NCBI GenBank assembly: GCA_947176915.1
Contig: CAMWSM010000004.1
Location: 1-64,000 of the forward strand
DNA from: an uncultured Porphyromonadaceae bacterium
Lineage (GTDB): Bacteria; Bacteroidota; Bacteroidia; Bacteroidales; Muribaculaceae
Reading direction: 5' to 3'
DNA length: 64,000 nt
Shown: one piece after another, positions 32,187 to 41,863 of the stretch
Position numbering within the stretch: position 1 is the first letter of the stretch
How the letters are laid out: each line of letters begins with the position of its first letter
Notes under the pieces: model-generated
Seen by the model: the letters and a program-made list of their open reading frames with translations, nothing else
What the model was told of the DNA's origin: nothing
The model's database searches: none
Position numbers and translations under genes: made by a program

Positions 32187-33110
32187 TTATTTTATAGATG
32201 CTACCGCAGAATGATATTTTGCAATGTTAGTTGCCTTTTTAATTGATTTCCAGGATTTCCTGCCTATTTCCTCTTCCGCATATTCCCAGAAAGGCTTTAT
32301 CTTTGATATGATCTGACTTTCTCCACAAAGATTTTCTGTATAGTAATCGAGAAGCCTTCTGTGGAAAAGAAGCATTTTTTCAATACGCTTATCATGAGTC
32401 CACTCAGAGCCTTCTTTCCATTCAGAAAGGAGTGATGGTCTGCCGAGGACACCTCTTCCGGACATTATGCCTGCAACTGTAGGGAATTTTGAAAAAATAA
32501 GGTCTATATCCGATGGTTTCCGTATGTCTCCATTAAAAATCACCGGATTTAAACTTTGTTCAAGTATCTGCTCAAACTGATCGAGAAATAAATCTCCGCT
32601 ATATTGTTGGCGAGCAATTCTCGGATGAACAGTAATATGAGAAACATTTACCTTATTAAGCAATGGCAGGAGACTTTTCCATTCATCAGGTTGGGATAAT
32701 CCAAGCCTCATTTTTACTGAAAAAGAGATGTCTGGATTCTTCTTTATGAGTTCTGCCACAGACTCGGCAAGTTGATGATTGGCGATTGTTGCAGCTCCTC
32801 TTCCATGACCTGTCTGAAGGGGGAAGGGGCAACCCATATTTAGATCAATTCTTGATATTTTCTCTTTTTTTAATTTTTCTACCAAGACATTTAACTCCTC
32901 TTTGTCTCGAAAAATTATTTGTGGTATAATGCTGGTGTTATCATTGAGAGGGGAAAGGAGGTCCTTCAAATCGCGTTGACGGATGGAGTCGTTTTCAAGT
33001 CGGATAAAAGGGGTATAAAATTTAGATGATGTTCCATATATTAAGTTGTGAAAGTGTCTATATGGCGCATCAGTATGCCCTTGTACGGGAGCAAAATGAA
33101 CAGATTTCAT
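32187..33110 (-). CDS. tRNA-dihydrouridine synthase family protein
   Basis: APVQGHTDAPYRHFH, RIDLNMGCPFPLQTGHGRGAAT, FSVKMRLGL, ITVHPRIARQQYSG, IFNGDI. Confidence 0.9.
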   Translation of the reverse strand: MKSVHFAPVQGHTDAPYRHFHNLIYGTSSKFYTPFIRLENDSIRQRDLKDLLSPLNDNTSIIPQIIFRDKEELNVLVEKLKKEKISRIDLNMGCPFPLQTGHGRGAATIANHQLAESVAELIKKNPDISFSVKMRLGLSQPDEWKSLLPLLNKVNVSHITVHPRIARQQYSGDLFLDQFEQILEQSLNPVIFNGDIRKPSDIDLIFSKFPTVAGIMSGRGVLGRPSLLSEWKEGSEWTHDKRIEKMLLFHRRLLDYYTENLCGESQIISKIKPFWEYAEEEIGRKSWKSIKKATNIAKYHSAVASIK

Positions 33111-33116
33111 ATAATA

Positions 33117-33494
33117 TTATTTTGAAGGGAGAAAGGTGAAACATACAGCGGCAACAAGACAAATGAAAGCAGCGATATGATTCCAATGAAGTTTTTCACC
33201 GGAAAAAAAGAACATTGCCAGAATAGTGAATACAGTGAGAGAAATCACTTCCTGGATAATCTTGAGTTGGAAGAGAGAGAATGGTCCTCCATTATCCTGA
33301 AATCCTATTCTATTGGCGGGAATCATGAAGCAATACTCCACTAATGCAATTCCCCATGAAACCACAATTACCAGGAATAAGGGCCAATCTTTGGAAATGC
33401 CTGAAGTCTGGAGCTTGAGATGACCATACCAGGCTACAGTCATAAATACATTGGAAATGATCAAAAGAAGGATTGTTATTAAAGATGCTTTCAT
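33117..33494 (-). CDS. DMT/DUF486 family small membrane protein
   Basis: TILLLIISNVFMTVAWYGHLK, GIALVEYCFMIPANRIG, QLKIIQEVISLTVF. Confidence 0.85.
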   Translation of the reverse strand: MKASLITILLLIISNVFMTVAWYGHLKLQTSGISKDWPLFLVIVVSWGIALVEYCFMIPANRIGFQDNGGPFSLFQLKIIQEVISLTVFTILAMFFFSGEKLHWNHIAAFICLVAAVCFTFLPSK

Positions 33495-33530
33495 CTGATG
33501 ATGTTTTCTAAATATATTATTATTTCAGAG

Positions 33531-33602
33531 TGCAAAATTACTTAAAAAAGGTCAATCATACATCTATACTTTGTATTAAAGTTATTTTTAAGTAATTTTG
33601 CA
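33531..33602. promoter_or_regulatory. 18-bp inverted repeat carrying divergent -7 boxes (DUF486 gene / flavodiiron gene)
   Basis: tgcaaaattacttaaaaa (33531-33548) and tttttaagtaattttgca (33585-33602) are exact reverse complements; + promoter TTTG (33570-33573)-N19-TAATTTTG (33593-33600). Confidence 0.65.
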
Positions 33603-33672
33603 TTTGAAATTGTTAATATAACAAAGGGATTCCACAAAGTAATATGCTTTCCCAAAAATAAAGATAAAGACT

Positions 33673-34869
33673 ATGAATATTCGCAAAATCACCGATGGTA
33701 TATATTATGTCGGAGTCAATGATCGTGTAACCGACCGTTTTGAAGGATTATGGCCGCTCCCGCAGGGAGTGAGTTATAATTCCTATATAGTTAAGGGTAA
33801 GACCAAGACTGCACTTATTGATACTGTTGAAATCGGGTCAGTACGTAATTTTATCAGATCAATATATTCGGAAATTGGCGACTCTCGCATTGATTATCTC
33901 GTGATTAATCACATGGAGCCTGATCATTCCGGAGGTATTCCTATGGTGTTGTCTCATTTCCCGGAACTGAAGATTGTAGGAAATAAGCAAACAATTGCCA
34001 TGATAAAGGGTTTTTTCCATATTGAGGATGAGTCGCGTTTTATGGAAATTGCCGATGGAGCAACTATTGATTTAGGAGAAAAAAGTCTAAGGTTTATTAT
34101 GACTCCTATGGTTCATTGGCCGGAGACGATGATGACTTATGTTGAAGAGAATGGTGTAATATTCTCCGGAGATGCTTTCGGATGTTTTGGCGCTTTGAAT
34201 GGCGGAATAGTTGATGATGAAATGAATGTAGAGTGGTATTGGGATGAGATGTATCGTTACTATTCCAATATTGTCGGCAAATACGGACGTTTTGTTCAAA
34301 AGGCATTGGAGAAGACCTCCACTCTCAAAATTGATTTTCTATGTCCTACTCATGGACCCGTCTGGCATGAACATATCAATCGTGTTGTGGATATTTATAA
34401 CAGGCTTAGTAAATACGAGAGTGAACCTGGCGTAACTATTATATTCGGATCAATGTATGGAAATACCGGAGAGATAGCTGAGGCTATAGCACGTCAGCTT
34501 GCAGCAAAAGGTGTTAAAAATATTAAGATTCATAATGCAGCCAAAGAGAATCTTAGTTCCATGATTTCCGATGCCTTCAGATATGAAGGTCTGATTGTAG
34601 GTGGGCCAACCTATTCAATGCATCTTTTCCCTCCTGTAGAGGAGTTTATGATAGCAATGGAGACCAGAGAATTAAAGAATAAAGTAGTGGCAACCTTCGG
34701 TTCCTTTACATGGGCTTCAGCGGCTGCCAAAACATTAAAGGAGTATCTCCAGAAGATGAAAATAGAGCCTGTTGCCAGTCTTGAAATGAAACATGCCGCT
34801 TCTTCAGATACTTATGCCGAGATTGAAAAATTGGCTGAAAAATTGGTCGAAGCATTAAAGTTAAAATGA
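33673..34869 (+). CDS. FprA family A-type flavoprotein (flavodiiron protein)
   Basis: NHMEPDHSGGIP metal motif, SGDAFGCFGALNGG, PTHGPVW, C-terminal flavodoxin FGSMYGNTGEIAEAIA. Confidence 0.95.
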   Translation: MNIRKITDGIYYVGVNDRVTDRFEGLWPLPQGVSYNSYIVKGKTKTALIDTVEIGSVRNFIRSIYSEIGDSRIDYLVINHMEPDHSGGIPMVLSHFPELKIVGNKQTIAMIKGFFHIEDESRFMEIADGATIDLGEKSLRFIMTPMVHWPETMMTYVEENGVIFSGDAFGCFGALNGGIVDDEMNVEWYWDEMYRYYSNIVGKYGRFVQKALEKTSTLKIDFLCPTHGPVWHEHINRVVDIYNRLSKYESEPGVTIIFGSMYGNTGEIAEAIARQLAAKGVKNIKIHNAAKENLSSMISDAFRYEGLIVGGPTYSMHLFPPVEEFMIAMETRELKNKVVATFGSFTWASAAAKTLKEYLQKMKIEPVASLEMKHAASSDTYAEIEKLAEKLVEALKLK

Positions 34870-35435
34870 TGGAGACAGAAGTTCATCCCTGGCCTCCTTT
34901 CATTCCTCCCGGGGCTAAGATTCTTATAATGGGAACTTTTCCTCCTCAGCCTAAACGCTGGTCGATGGATTTTTATTACCCGAACCGCACCAATGACTTC
35001 TGGTATATGATGGGGTTGATTTTCCTTGGAGACCGCTATGCTTTATGTAATGAAGATAGTAAAAGTTTCAATCTCCCTGCCATTAAGAGATTGCTAAATG
35101 AGAAAGGAATCGCCCTTAATGACACCGCTCGTCGAGTAGAAAGGCTCCAGGGGAATGCGTCAGATAAATTCTTAAATATTCTGGAGCCTGTTCCACTGAA
35201 GGAATTATTACATCAGATGCCTGAATGTCGTACACTCTGCACGACAGGCGAAAAAGCAGCAGGAGTGATATCCGGACTTACTGATACGAGTGTGCCAAAG
35301 ATGGGGGAGATGGTTAAATCCGCCGACGGTTTATCAATTTGGCGAATGCCATCTACAAGCAGAGCATACCCGCTGAAATTGGAGAAAAAGGCAGAGTATT
35401 ATGAAAAGATGTTTCGTGAGTGTGGAATATTGTAA
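34866..35435 (+). CDS. Uracil-DNA glycosylase family protein
   Basis: AKILIMGTFPPQPKRWSMDFYYPNRTNDFWYMM, MPSTSRAYPLKLEKKAEYY. Confidence 0.82.
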   Translation: MMETEVHPWPPFIPPGAKILIMGTFPPQPKRWSMDFYYPNRTNDFWYMMGLIFLGDRYALCNEDSKSFNLPAIKRLLNEKGIALNDTARRVERLQGNASDKFLNILEPVPLKELLHQMPECRTLCTTGEKAAGVISGLTDTSVPKMGEMVKSADGLSIWRMPSTSRAYPLKLEKKAEYYEKMFRECGIL

Positions 35436-35437
35436 AT

Positions 35438-37099
35438 ATGGATTGGCTCACTAATGTTTTTATAACTCATTCTCCTTTGCAGGCTGTTATAGTGTTGGCT
35501 GTGATTATTGCTGTTGGACTGGGATTGGGAAAAATCCAGGTCTTCGGTATATCATTGGGAGTTACATGGGTATTTTTTGCCGGTATCCTTGCCGGTCATC
35601 TTGGCTTGTCGATTGATAATGCCATGTTGGAGTATGCAGAAAGTTTTGGTCTGGTACTTTTTGTATATGAGCTCGGTTTGAAAGTTGGTCCGGGTTTTTT
35701 CAGTTCTTTTCGAAAAGGGGGCGTGAAACTTAATCTTTTAGGTTTGGCGACTGTCTTGGTGGGCACCGGATTGGCTGTAGGACTTTCCTATTTAATTAAG
35801 ATTCCGATGCAGGATATGGTTGGAATTATCAGTGGAGCTACGACAAACACTCCCTCTTTGGGAGCTGCTCAACAAGCTCTTAATCAGGTGGGCATTTCAG
35901 CCAATGGCGCAGCATTAAGTTGTGCGGTAACATACCCTTTGGGAGTAGTGGGTGTCATACTCGCAATTGTTGTGATGAGAAAATGTTTTGTCCGTCCGAG
36001 GGATATTAGGACCAAGGATTCGGAGGATGAGAACCAGACATTTATTGCTACTTTTAGAGTAAAGAATCCGGGTATTTTCGGAAAGACGGTTGAAGAAATT
36101 GCAAAGGTATCAAAAACTCCGTTTGTAATATCCCGTTTATGGCATGGAGGAGATGTAATGATACCGACTTCCACCAGTGTGATTCATGAAGGCGACCGAA
36201 TGATGATTATAACAACCGAGCGTGAAGTTGATGCACTGACGGCTTTTTTTGGAGAGCATGAAAGCCGGGACTGGAACACCGGAAATATTGACTGGAATAA
36301 AATTGACAGTAGTCTGACATCCCGCCACATTGTGATCAGCAAACCTGAAATTAACGGTCATAAACTTGGATCGCTTAAATTGCGAAATAATTACGGAATT
36401 AATATAACAAGAGTATCAAGAAGCGGGGTTAGCCTTCTTGCTACACCCGGTTTGTTGCTTCAACTTGGGGACAGATTGACGGTCGTAGGGAAGGAGAAAC
36501 AGATTGAGGAAGTAGCGCGAGTCCTTGGCAATACCGAAGCTAAATTGAAAGATCCTAATCTTGCTGTCATATTCATAGGTATGGTATTAGGATTGCTTTT
36601 AGGTTCTATACCTATCGTGATTCCCGGCATTTCAGTACCTGTTAAACTTGGTCTTGCCGGGGGGCCAATAGTGGTTGGGATATTGCTCGGCAGATTCGGT
36701 CCATACCTGCACCTGGTTACTTACACTACGCGTAGTGCAAATTTGATGTTGCGAGGAATAGGCTTGTCGCTTTACCTTGCATGTCTCGGTTTGGATGCCG
36801 GAGCTCATTTTGTAGAGACAATCCTCCGGGGGGATGGCGTTGTCTGGATAGGTTCGGGATTCATGATTACCGTTATTCCGGTATTAATCGTAGGCATTCT
36901 CGCTATGAGGTTTTGGAAACTTGACTTTGGTTCTACGTGTGGAATGGCTTGTGGAGCCATGGCAAATCCGATGGCACTTAATTATGCAAATGAAACTTTG
37001 CCCGGAGACGTTGCAGCCGTCAGTTACGCAACAGTTTATCCAATGGCAATGTTCTCAAGAGTGGTAATTGCTCAACTTCTCGTAATTTTATTTTTATAA
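35438..37099 (+). CDS. AspT/YidE family putative transporter with TrkA-C domains
   Basis: VFVYELGLKVGPGFFSSFRKGG, SGATTNTPSLGAAQQAL; start moved from 35420 to ATG 35438, just after the preceding stop. Confidence 0.88.
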   Translation: MDWLTNVFITHSPLQAVIVLAVIIAVGLGLGKIQVFGISLGVTWVFFAGILAGHLGLSIDNAMLEYAESFGLVLFVYELGLKVGPGFFSSFRKGGVKLNLLGLATVLVGTGLAVGLSYLIKIPMQDMVGIISGATTNTPSLGAAQQALNQVGISANGAALSCAVTYPLGVVGVILAIVVMRKCFVRPRDIRTKDSEDENQTFIATFRVKNPGIFGKTVEEIAKVSKTPFVISRLWHGGDVMIPTSTSVIHEGDRMMIITTEREVDALTAFFGEHESRDWNTGNIDWNKIDSSLTSRHIVISKPEINGHKLGSLKLRNNYGINITRVSRSGVSLLATPGLLLQLGDRLTVVGKEKQIEEVARVLGNTEAKLKDPNLAVIFIGMVLGLLLGSIPIVIPGISVPVKLGLAGGPIVVGILLGRFGPYLHLVTYTTRSANLMLRGIGLSLYLACLGLDAGAHFVETILRGDGVVWIGSGFMITVIPVLIVGILAMRFWKLDFGSTCGMACGAMANPMALNYANETLPGDVAAVSYATVYPMAMFSRVVIAQLLVILFL

Positions 37100-37123
37100 A
37101 ACAAAGAAAAACTAATTTAAAAG

Positions 37124-37828
37124 ATGATATTAGATTTGATACCATTGGCTCTTTTTGATGCCAGTCAGTTCTTCCAATGGTTTGTGGATAATGCAAATTA
37201 TATGTTTGTATTTGTCTTCATGGTTATTGAGAGTTCATTCATTCCTTTTCCGTCGGAAGTAGTGGTGCCTCCGGCTGCTTATCTTGCCTGTACGAATACG
37301 GGTGCAGGCTCTGATATGAATATATTTTTGGTTGTTATTATAGCAACCCTCGGGGCACTTGTAGGGGCGTTTATAAATTATTATCTTGCTTTATGGATCG
37401 GCAGGCCTGTTGTCTATTCTTTTGCAGAGAGTCGGTTGGGTCATATATTTATGATTAATAAGGAGAAGGTTGAGAAAGCAGAGGCATATTTTGATAAACA
37501 TGGGGCTGTCTCAACATTTGTAGGACGTTTGATTCCAGCGATCAGACAATTAATATCCATCCCGGCCGGAATTGCTCGTATGAATGTTGGCCAATTTGCC
37601 ATTTTTACATTCTTGGGAGCATTGGTGTGGAATGGGGTTCTGGGAGTATTAGGATATTGGCTTGCTCAGACAGTGAGCCCTGATCAGCTTTTTGAAAAAG
37701 TGGAAGAATATAATTCTTATCTCACTTGGATAGGTTATGGCATTGCAGCAGTATGTCTTATATTTATCCTTTGGAATGCTTTCAAACCTAAAAAGGGGGA
37801 GAGCGTAGAAATAAATAATCAAAAATGA
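37124..37828 (+). CDS. DedA family membrane protein
   Basis: FVFMVIESSFIPFPSEVVVPPAAYLA, FVGRLIPAIRQLISIPAGIARM. Confidence 0.95.
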   Translation: MILDLIPLALFDASQFFQWFVDNANYMFVFVFMVIESSFIPFPSEVVVPPAAYLACTNTGAGSDMNIFLVVIIATLGALVGAFINYYLALWIGRPVVYSFAESRLGHIFMINKEKVEKAEAYFDKHGAVSTFVGRLIPAIRQLISIPAGIARMNVGQFAIFTFLGALVWNGVLGVLGYWLAQTVSPDQLFEKVEEYNSYLTWIGYGIAAVCLIFILWNAFKPKKGESVEINNQK

Positions 37829-37850
37829 ATAATCATATAACCTGGATATT

Positions 37851-38501
37851 ATGAAAGTTTCACCCTCATTATTGTCAGCAAATTTCGCTAATCTCACTCC
37901 GGAGATAGAGATGATAAATAAATCTTCGGCTGATTATCTTCATATTGATGTGATGGACGGTGTGTTTGTTCCAAATATTTCTTTTGGATTCCCGGTGATA
38001 AAGGCGGTAGAGAAAGTTTGTGAAAAGCCTTTGGATGTTCATCTCATGATTGTTGAACCTGATAAATGGATCAGTCAAGTGAGAGATTGCGGAGCATGGC
38101 TGATGAACGTTCATTATGAAGCTTGCACTCACTTAAACAGCACTGTTTCACGTATACATCAGGCTGGAATGAAGGCTGGTGTTACTCTTAACCCTTCTAC
38201 ACCTGTGGCAATGCTTGAAGATATCATAGAAGATGTTGATCTTGTTCTCCTAATGTCGGTTAATCCGGGGTTTGGGGGTCAGGCGTTTATTCCTAACTCA
38301 ATTAAAAAAACACGTCAGTTGCGTCATTTGATAGAATCAACAGGTTCTAAAGCTCTAATTGAAGTGGATGGGGGTGTGAATGAAAGCACAGGCAAGGAGC
38401 TTGCCTCAGCCGGTGCGGATATTTTGGTAGCAGGAAGTTATGTTTTTGGTGCTCCGGATCCGATTGAAAGAATTAATATATTGAAAAGCCTCTGTAAATA
38501 G
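37851..38501 (+). CDS. rpe: Ribulose-phosphate 3-epimerase
   Basis: VSPSLLSANFANL, HIDVMDGVFVPNISFGFPV, LMSVNPGFGGQAFI, EVDGGVN. Confidence 0.98.
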   Translation: MKVSPSLLSANFANLTPEIEMINKSSADYLHIDVMDGVFVPNISFGFPVIKAVEKVCEKPLDVHLMIVEPDKWISQVRDCGAWLMNVHYEACTHLNSTVSRIHQAGMKAGVTLNPSTPVAMLEDIIEDVDLVLLMSVNPGFGGQAFIPNSIKKTRQLRHLIESTGSKALIEVDGGVNESTGKELASAGADILVAGSYVFGAPDPIERINILKSLCK

Positions 38502-38538
38502 ACGTGATAATCTTTTTATCTTTTATAATTGTTAAATA

Positions 38539-38567
38539 AGAGGAGATGAAATTGTTTCATCTCCTCT
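38539..38567. repeat. Perfect 13-bp inverted repeat in the rpe-downstream intergenic
   Basis: agaggagatgaaa-ttg-tttcatctcctct; no strong T tail so terminator role uncertain. Confidence 0.7.
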
Positions 38568-38589
38568 GCGATTTATAAAAAAGATAGAT

Positions 38590-39132
38590 ATGACTGATTT
38601 TGAAAACAAACTTTCAAAGGATCTCCATCATTATTTAATGAGTGAGAAATTGGTGGATGAGAAATTGCCTGAATGTCCGGATCTTGAGAATCTTTGGCAT
38701 TCTCTGGAGGAGGCGTATCTTCCGGATGGTATTAGAGAGTTTAATGATTATCCGAACGTTTCCCTTGGATGGATGATGTTCATTGGAATGGCTTTTGCTT
38801 TTTATTGGGATATTGATTGGGAGAAATATTCCAAAGAAACCGTTGACCAGCTCTATAAGGGACTCCGAGATGCGAAAGGATATGACAATATGGACGATTA
38901 TATCCTTAAGGATTTATTGAACCTTCCCGAAGAGGAGGCGGATAAAATGTCAGCAGTGGTGGGTGAGTGTGCTGCGAGAACATATCATGCCCTCCATCAT
39001 TCCAATCTTGAACCCGGAACTAAGGAGGCTGCTCTTGCCTACGTAGATGCCCTTCATCAACTTTATCTCATGGGAATGGCACTTGAACTTAATAATCTGG
39101 GTTATCACATGACAATGCTCGGACAAAATTGA
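38590..39132 (+). CDS. Conserved hypothetical cytosolic protein
   Basis: 180-aa ORF with Bacteroidales-like codon usage, no motif recognised. Confidence 0.65.
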   Translation: MTDFENKLSKDLHHYLMSEKLVDEKLPECPDLENLWHSLEEAYLPDGIREFNDYPNVSLGWMMFIGMAFAFYWDIDWEKYSKETVDQLYKGLRDAKGYDNMDDYILKDLLNLPEEEADKMSAVVGECAARTYHALHHSNLEPGTKEAALAYVDALHQLYLMGMALELNNLGYHMTMLGQN

Positions 39133-39157
39133 TAAAAGTTTTTAATAAGAAAAAAAG

Positions 39158-39187
39158 AGAGGGTCAATTATTGACCCTCTTTTTCTT
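39158..39187. terminator. Terminator hairpin overlapping the DUF4491 stop codon
   Basis: agagggtcaa-tta-ttgaccctct followed by tttttctt on + strand. Confidence 0.75.
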
Positions 39188-39463
39188 ATTGGGATTTGAA
39201 GGAAACCATCCTTTATTGACTCTCTCCACTTGTTCATCCACTTCTTTTATACTCCAGAAAGAACTGAAGGAGGCCACGCCGAAAACAGTAGAAATCAATG
39301 TGTTGCTAAAAAGAAGAGAGAGTATCAGAAAAATTATGCCGGCAATGAGGAACCACCATTTGATTTTACGACCAAAATAATATTCTCCCTTTATCACGAG
39401 AGGATGATATAGGCCTATAATGAGAAAGGTGAAGATTCCTATAAGGATTCCTTCGAAATTCAT
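39164..39463 (-). CDS. DUF4491-like small membrane protein
   Basis: MNFEGILIGIFTFLIIGLYHPLVIKGEYYFG...SFSSFWSIKEVDEQVERVNKGWFPSNP; start reassigned from 39487. Confidence 0.75.
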   Translation of the reverse strand: MNFEGILIGIFTFLIIGLYHPLVIKGEYYFGRKIKWWFLIAGIIFLILSLLFSNTLISTVFGVASFSSFWSIKEVDEQVERVNKGWFPSNPNKKKRVNN

Positions 39464-39720
39464 GTCGCAAACAAACCCGCTATTCATAAACTTATATGTT
39501 ATTTAATTGAGCTAAATTAGAGTGCGAATTTAATAATAATCGAAGTTTTTTCAAAATTGATTATTTTTATAATCTTTCCCAACAATTTTTATTACCTTTG
39601 CAAAATGGTAAGTAAGTTTGAAATATGAAAATATCAGGCAATTATGAAAGCATAAACCTAAATTTCATATTTTGGTCTGGTATATAGGAGTGATTATTAT
39701 ATTAACATATTTTTAAAGAA

Positions 39721-40083
39721 ATGAGAAATCGATTTATTAATTTTGGTAATAGCTCTACAACTTTGTTGTGCGTTCTTACAATTCTTATAAGTCTTATAAT
39801 GGGAAAATTCTTAGGTAGATCCAATTTATATAATTTTGAAACTGGTTTTTATATCATTGCCGGCATTTCAACTCTTGTATGGATCGTATGTCTTATGTTT
39901 GTTCTTTGGGGAAATAAGGATATTAAGGCAATGTCTAAAAGACCAAGAATATTATTGGAAACAGTGTGTAGCGCATTATTTTTAGTCTGGACCTTAATTG
40001 CTCTGGGTCCAATAGAGACCCTGATTTGGCTTCCTTTCGTTATATGGAACCTATTTAGAAGTTATAAGAGGATTTATATTTAA
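39721..40083 (+). CDS. Small membrane protein upstream of SPFH protein
   Basis: 120-aa ORF with hydrophobic TM stretches, directly upstream of the SPFH gene. Confidence 0.6.
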   Translation: MRNRFINFGNSSTTLLCVLTILISLIMGKFLGRSNLYNFETGFYIIAGISTLVWIVCLMFVLWGNKDIKAMSKRPRILLETVCSALFLVWTLIALGPIETLIWLPFVIWNLFRSYKRIYI

Positions 40084-40110
40084 AGATATTCATAAAATCA
40101 GTTTCAAAAA

Positions 40111-41049
40111 ATGGAAATTACTCAGAATCATGAATACGAATATGGTGGACTATGCGTAAATGGGTTTGCCATGATTTTCTTTACATTTATACTGATACCT
40201 CTCTTGATTGTAGCCACTCTTCTCTTGGGTGGAGAAGATAATCTGATTTGGACTATACCGATCAGTGTTCTGCTTTTCATTATTTTCATATTGGGTTGTG
40301 TAGGCTATTTTGTTCAGGAACCGAATGAGGCGCGTGTGATGATTTTTTTCGGCAAGTATGCCGGAACCTGTAAAAAGATAGGATACTACTGGGTAAATCC
40401 CTTCCTTAACCGTAGCAAACTGTCTCTAAGAATAAGGAATATGGACATTGAGCCTATTAAGGTCAATGATAAGGTAGGAAACCCTGTGCTTATCGGAATG
40501 GTGTTGGTATGGAGAATTAAAGATACATACAAGGTTGTATTTGATCTTGACTCGAAATCTTTAGGGAGCACCGGGAGTACAATCAATCAGGGAGCTCTTG
40601 AAAAATTTGTAAGAATTCAAAGTGATGCCGCATTAAGAGAAGTTACGGGACATTTCGCCTATGATCAATCAGATGCGAATAATCCTGATGAAATAACCTT
40701 AAGAGATGGCGGCACCACTATCAATGAACTCCTTGAGAGAAAGATCAATGAGCGTCTTGCAATGGCAGGACTTGAGGTTATCGAGGCTCGACTTAACTAT
40801 CTTGCGTATGCCCCGGAAATTGCTGCAGTGATGCTCCGACGCCAGCAGGCTTCAGCAATTATTACAGCACGAGAGAAGATTGTTGAAGGAGCGGTTTCTA
40901 TGGTGGAAATGGCACTTGAAAGAATTGAAAAAAGTGAAATTGTTAAACTTGATAACGAGAAAAAGGCAGCTATGGTAAGTAATCTTCTGGTTGTTCTTTG
41001 CACTGACGAACCTGTTACTCCTACTCTTAACACAACTTCCGCGAGCTAA
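40111..41049 (+). CDS. SPFH (stomatin/prohibitin/flotillin) domain protein
   Basis: VQEPNEARVMIFFGKYAGTCKKIGYYWVNPF, GLEVIEARLNYLAYAPEIAAVMLRRQQASAIITAREKIVEGAV. Confidence 0.93.
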   Translation: MEITQNHEYEYGGLCVNGFAMIFFTFILIPLLIVATLLLGGEDNLIWTIPISVLLFIIFILGCVGYFVQEPNEARVMIFFGKYAGTCKKIGYYWVNPFLNRSKLSLRIRNMDIEPIKVNDKVGNPVLIGMVLVWRIKDTYKVVFDLDSKSLGSTGSTINQGALEKFVRIQSDAALREVTGHFAYDQSDANNPDEITLRDGGTTINELLERKINERLAMAGLEVIEARLNYLAYAPEIAAVMLRRQQASAIITAREKIVEGAVSMVEMALERIEKSEIVKLDNEKKAAMVSNLLVVLCTDEPVTPTLNTTSAS

Positions 41050-41114
41050 ATTTTCTTTTTAAGATAAATACAAGAGGATAAAAATGCATTAATAGAAAAT
41101 TATTCAAAAATAAT

Positions 41115-41145
41115 TTTGATAATTTAGAAAAAAGATGTAATTTTG
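41115..41145 (+). promoter_or_regulatory. Promoter of tRNA-Ala
   Basis: TTTG (41115-41118)-N19-TAATTTTG (41138-41145), 10 nt before the tRNA. Confidence 0.6.
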
Positions 41146-41155
41146 TCCTTGTAAA

Positions 41156-41229
41156 GGGGCATTAGCTCATCTGGCTAGAGCGTTTGACTGGCAGTCAAGA
41201 GGTGACGAGTTCGAGTCTCGTATGCTCCA
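41156..41229 (+). tRNA. tRNA-Ala(GGC)
   Basis: Cloverleaf: acceptor GGGGCAT/ATGCTCC with G3:U70, anticodon stem TTTGA/TCAAG with loop CTGGCAG, T-loop TTCGAGT, discriminator A. Confidence 0.97.
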
Positions 41230-41386
41230 CGGAAGTCAACTTGTTTAAAGATAGATAATTATGATGTCTTTGAGCAAGTTGTCTTTATTTTATCTAAATC
41301 CTTCTTCCTATGAATGGTGGAGGAAATTGAGGATTTGAGATTGTATTCTACAAGATAATTTGTTAAACTTCTAATTATAATTTATC

Positions 41387-41839
41387 ATGGATAATTCATT
41401 TACCCGTTCACGTCGAAGTGTCAATATAGACAAAGCCGGGGAAGATTTGCGACCTCATTTTGCGGCAGTAGCAAGAGCCGGTTTTATGGATGATGTCGCG
41501 GAGGGTGAATATGGTGATGATATGAGACCAAAAATTTCTTTTCTAAGCGACTATGATTTTACTATAGAGGTAATGGGGGAGTCAATGCTTCCAAAATATA
41601 AAGAGGGAGATGTGCTTGCTTGCAGAATTGCTAATGACCGGTTTAACCCTCCAATTGGCAAAGTATGTGTCATAGATAGTAAGAATGGTGCTGCCGTGAA
41701 AGAGATCAGTGGAATAACAGAGAACACCATAATCTGCCATTCTTTAAATCCTGAGCCCAGATTCAGGGATTATGAGGTAGAGTTTTCCGACATACATAAG
41801 ATAGCGATTGTTATAGGGGCATTGAGATTAGTTGAATAA
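41387..41839 (+). CDS. S24/LexA-like peptidase without recognisable HTH domain
   Basis: VMGESMLPKYKEGDVLAC (catalytic Ser) and GKVCVIDSKNGAAVKEI (catalytic Lys region). Confidence 0.85.
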   Translation: MDNSFTRSRRSVNIDKAGEDLRPHFAAVARAGFMDDVAEGEYGDDMRPKISFLSDYDFTIEVMGESMLPKYKEGDVLACRIANDRFNPPIGKVCVIDSKNGAAVKEISGITENTIICHSLNPEPRFRDYEVEFSDIHKIAIVIGALRLVE

Positions 41840-41863
41840 AAATACTTGATTATAATAATTAAT

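Noticed and set aside
177-37099. Two AspT/YidE-like transporters as a recent duplication
   Set aside because: They share architecture but differ extensively in sequence and sit far apart; ordinary ancient paralogs.
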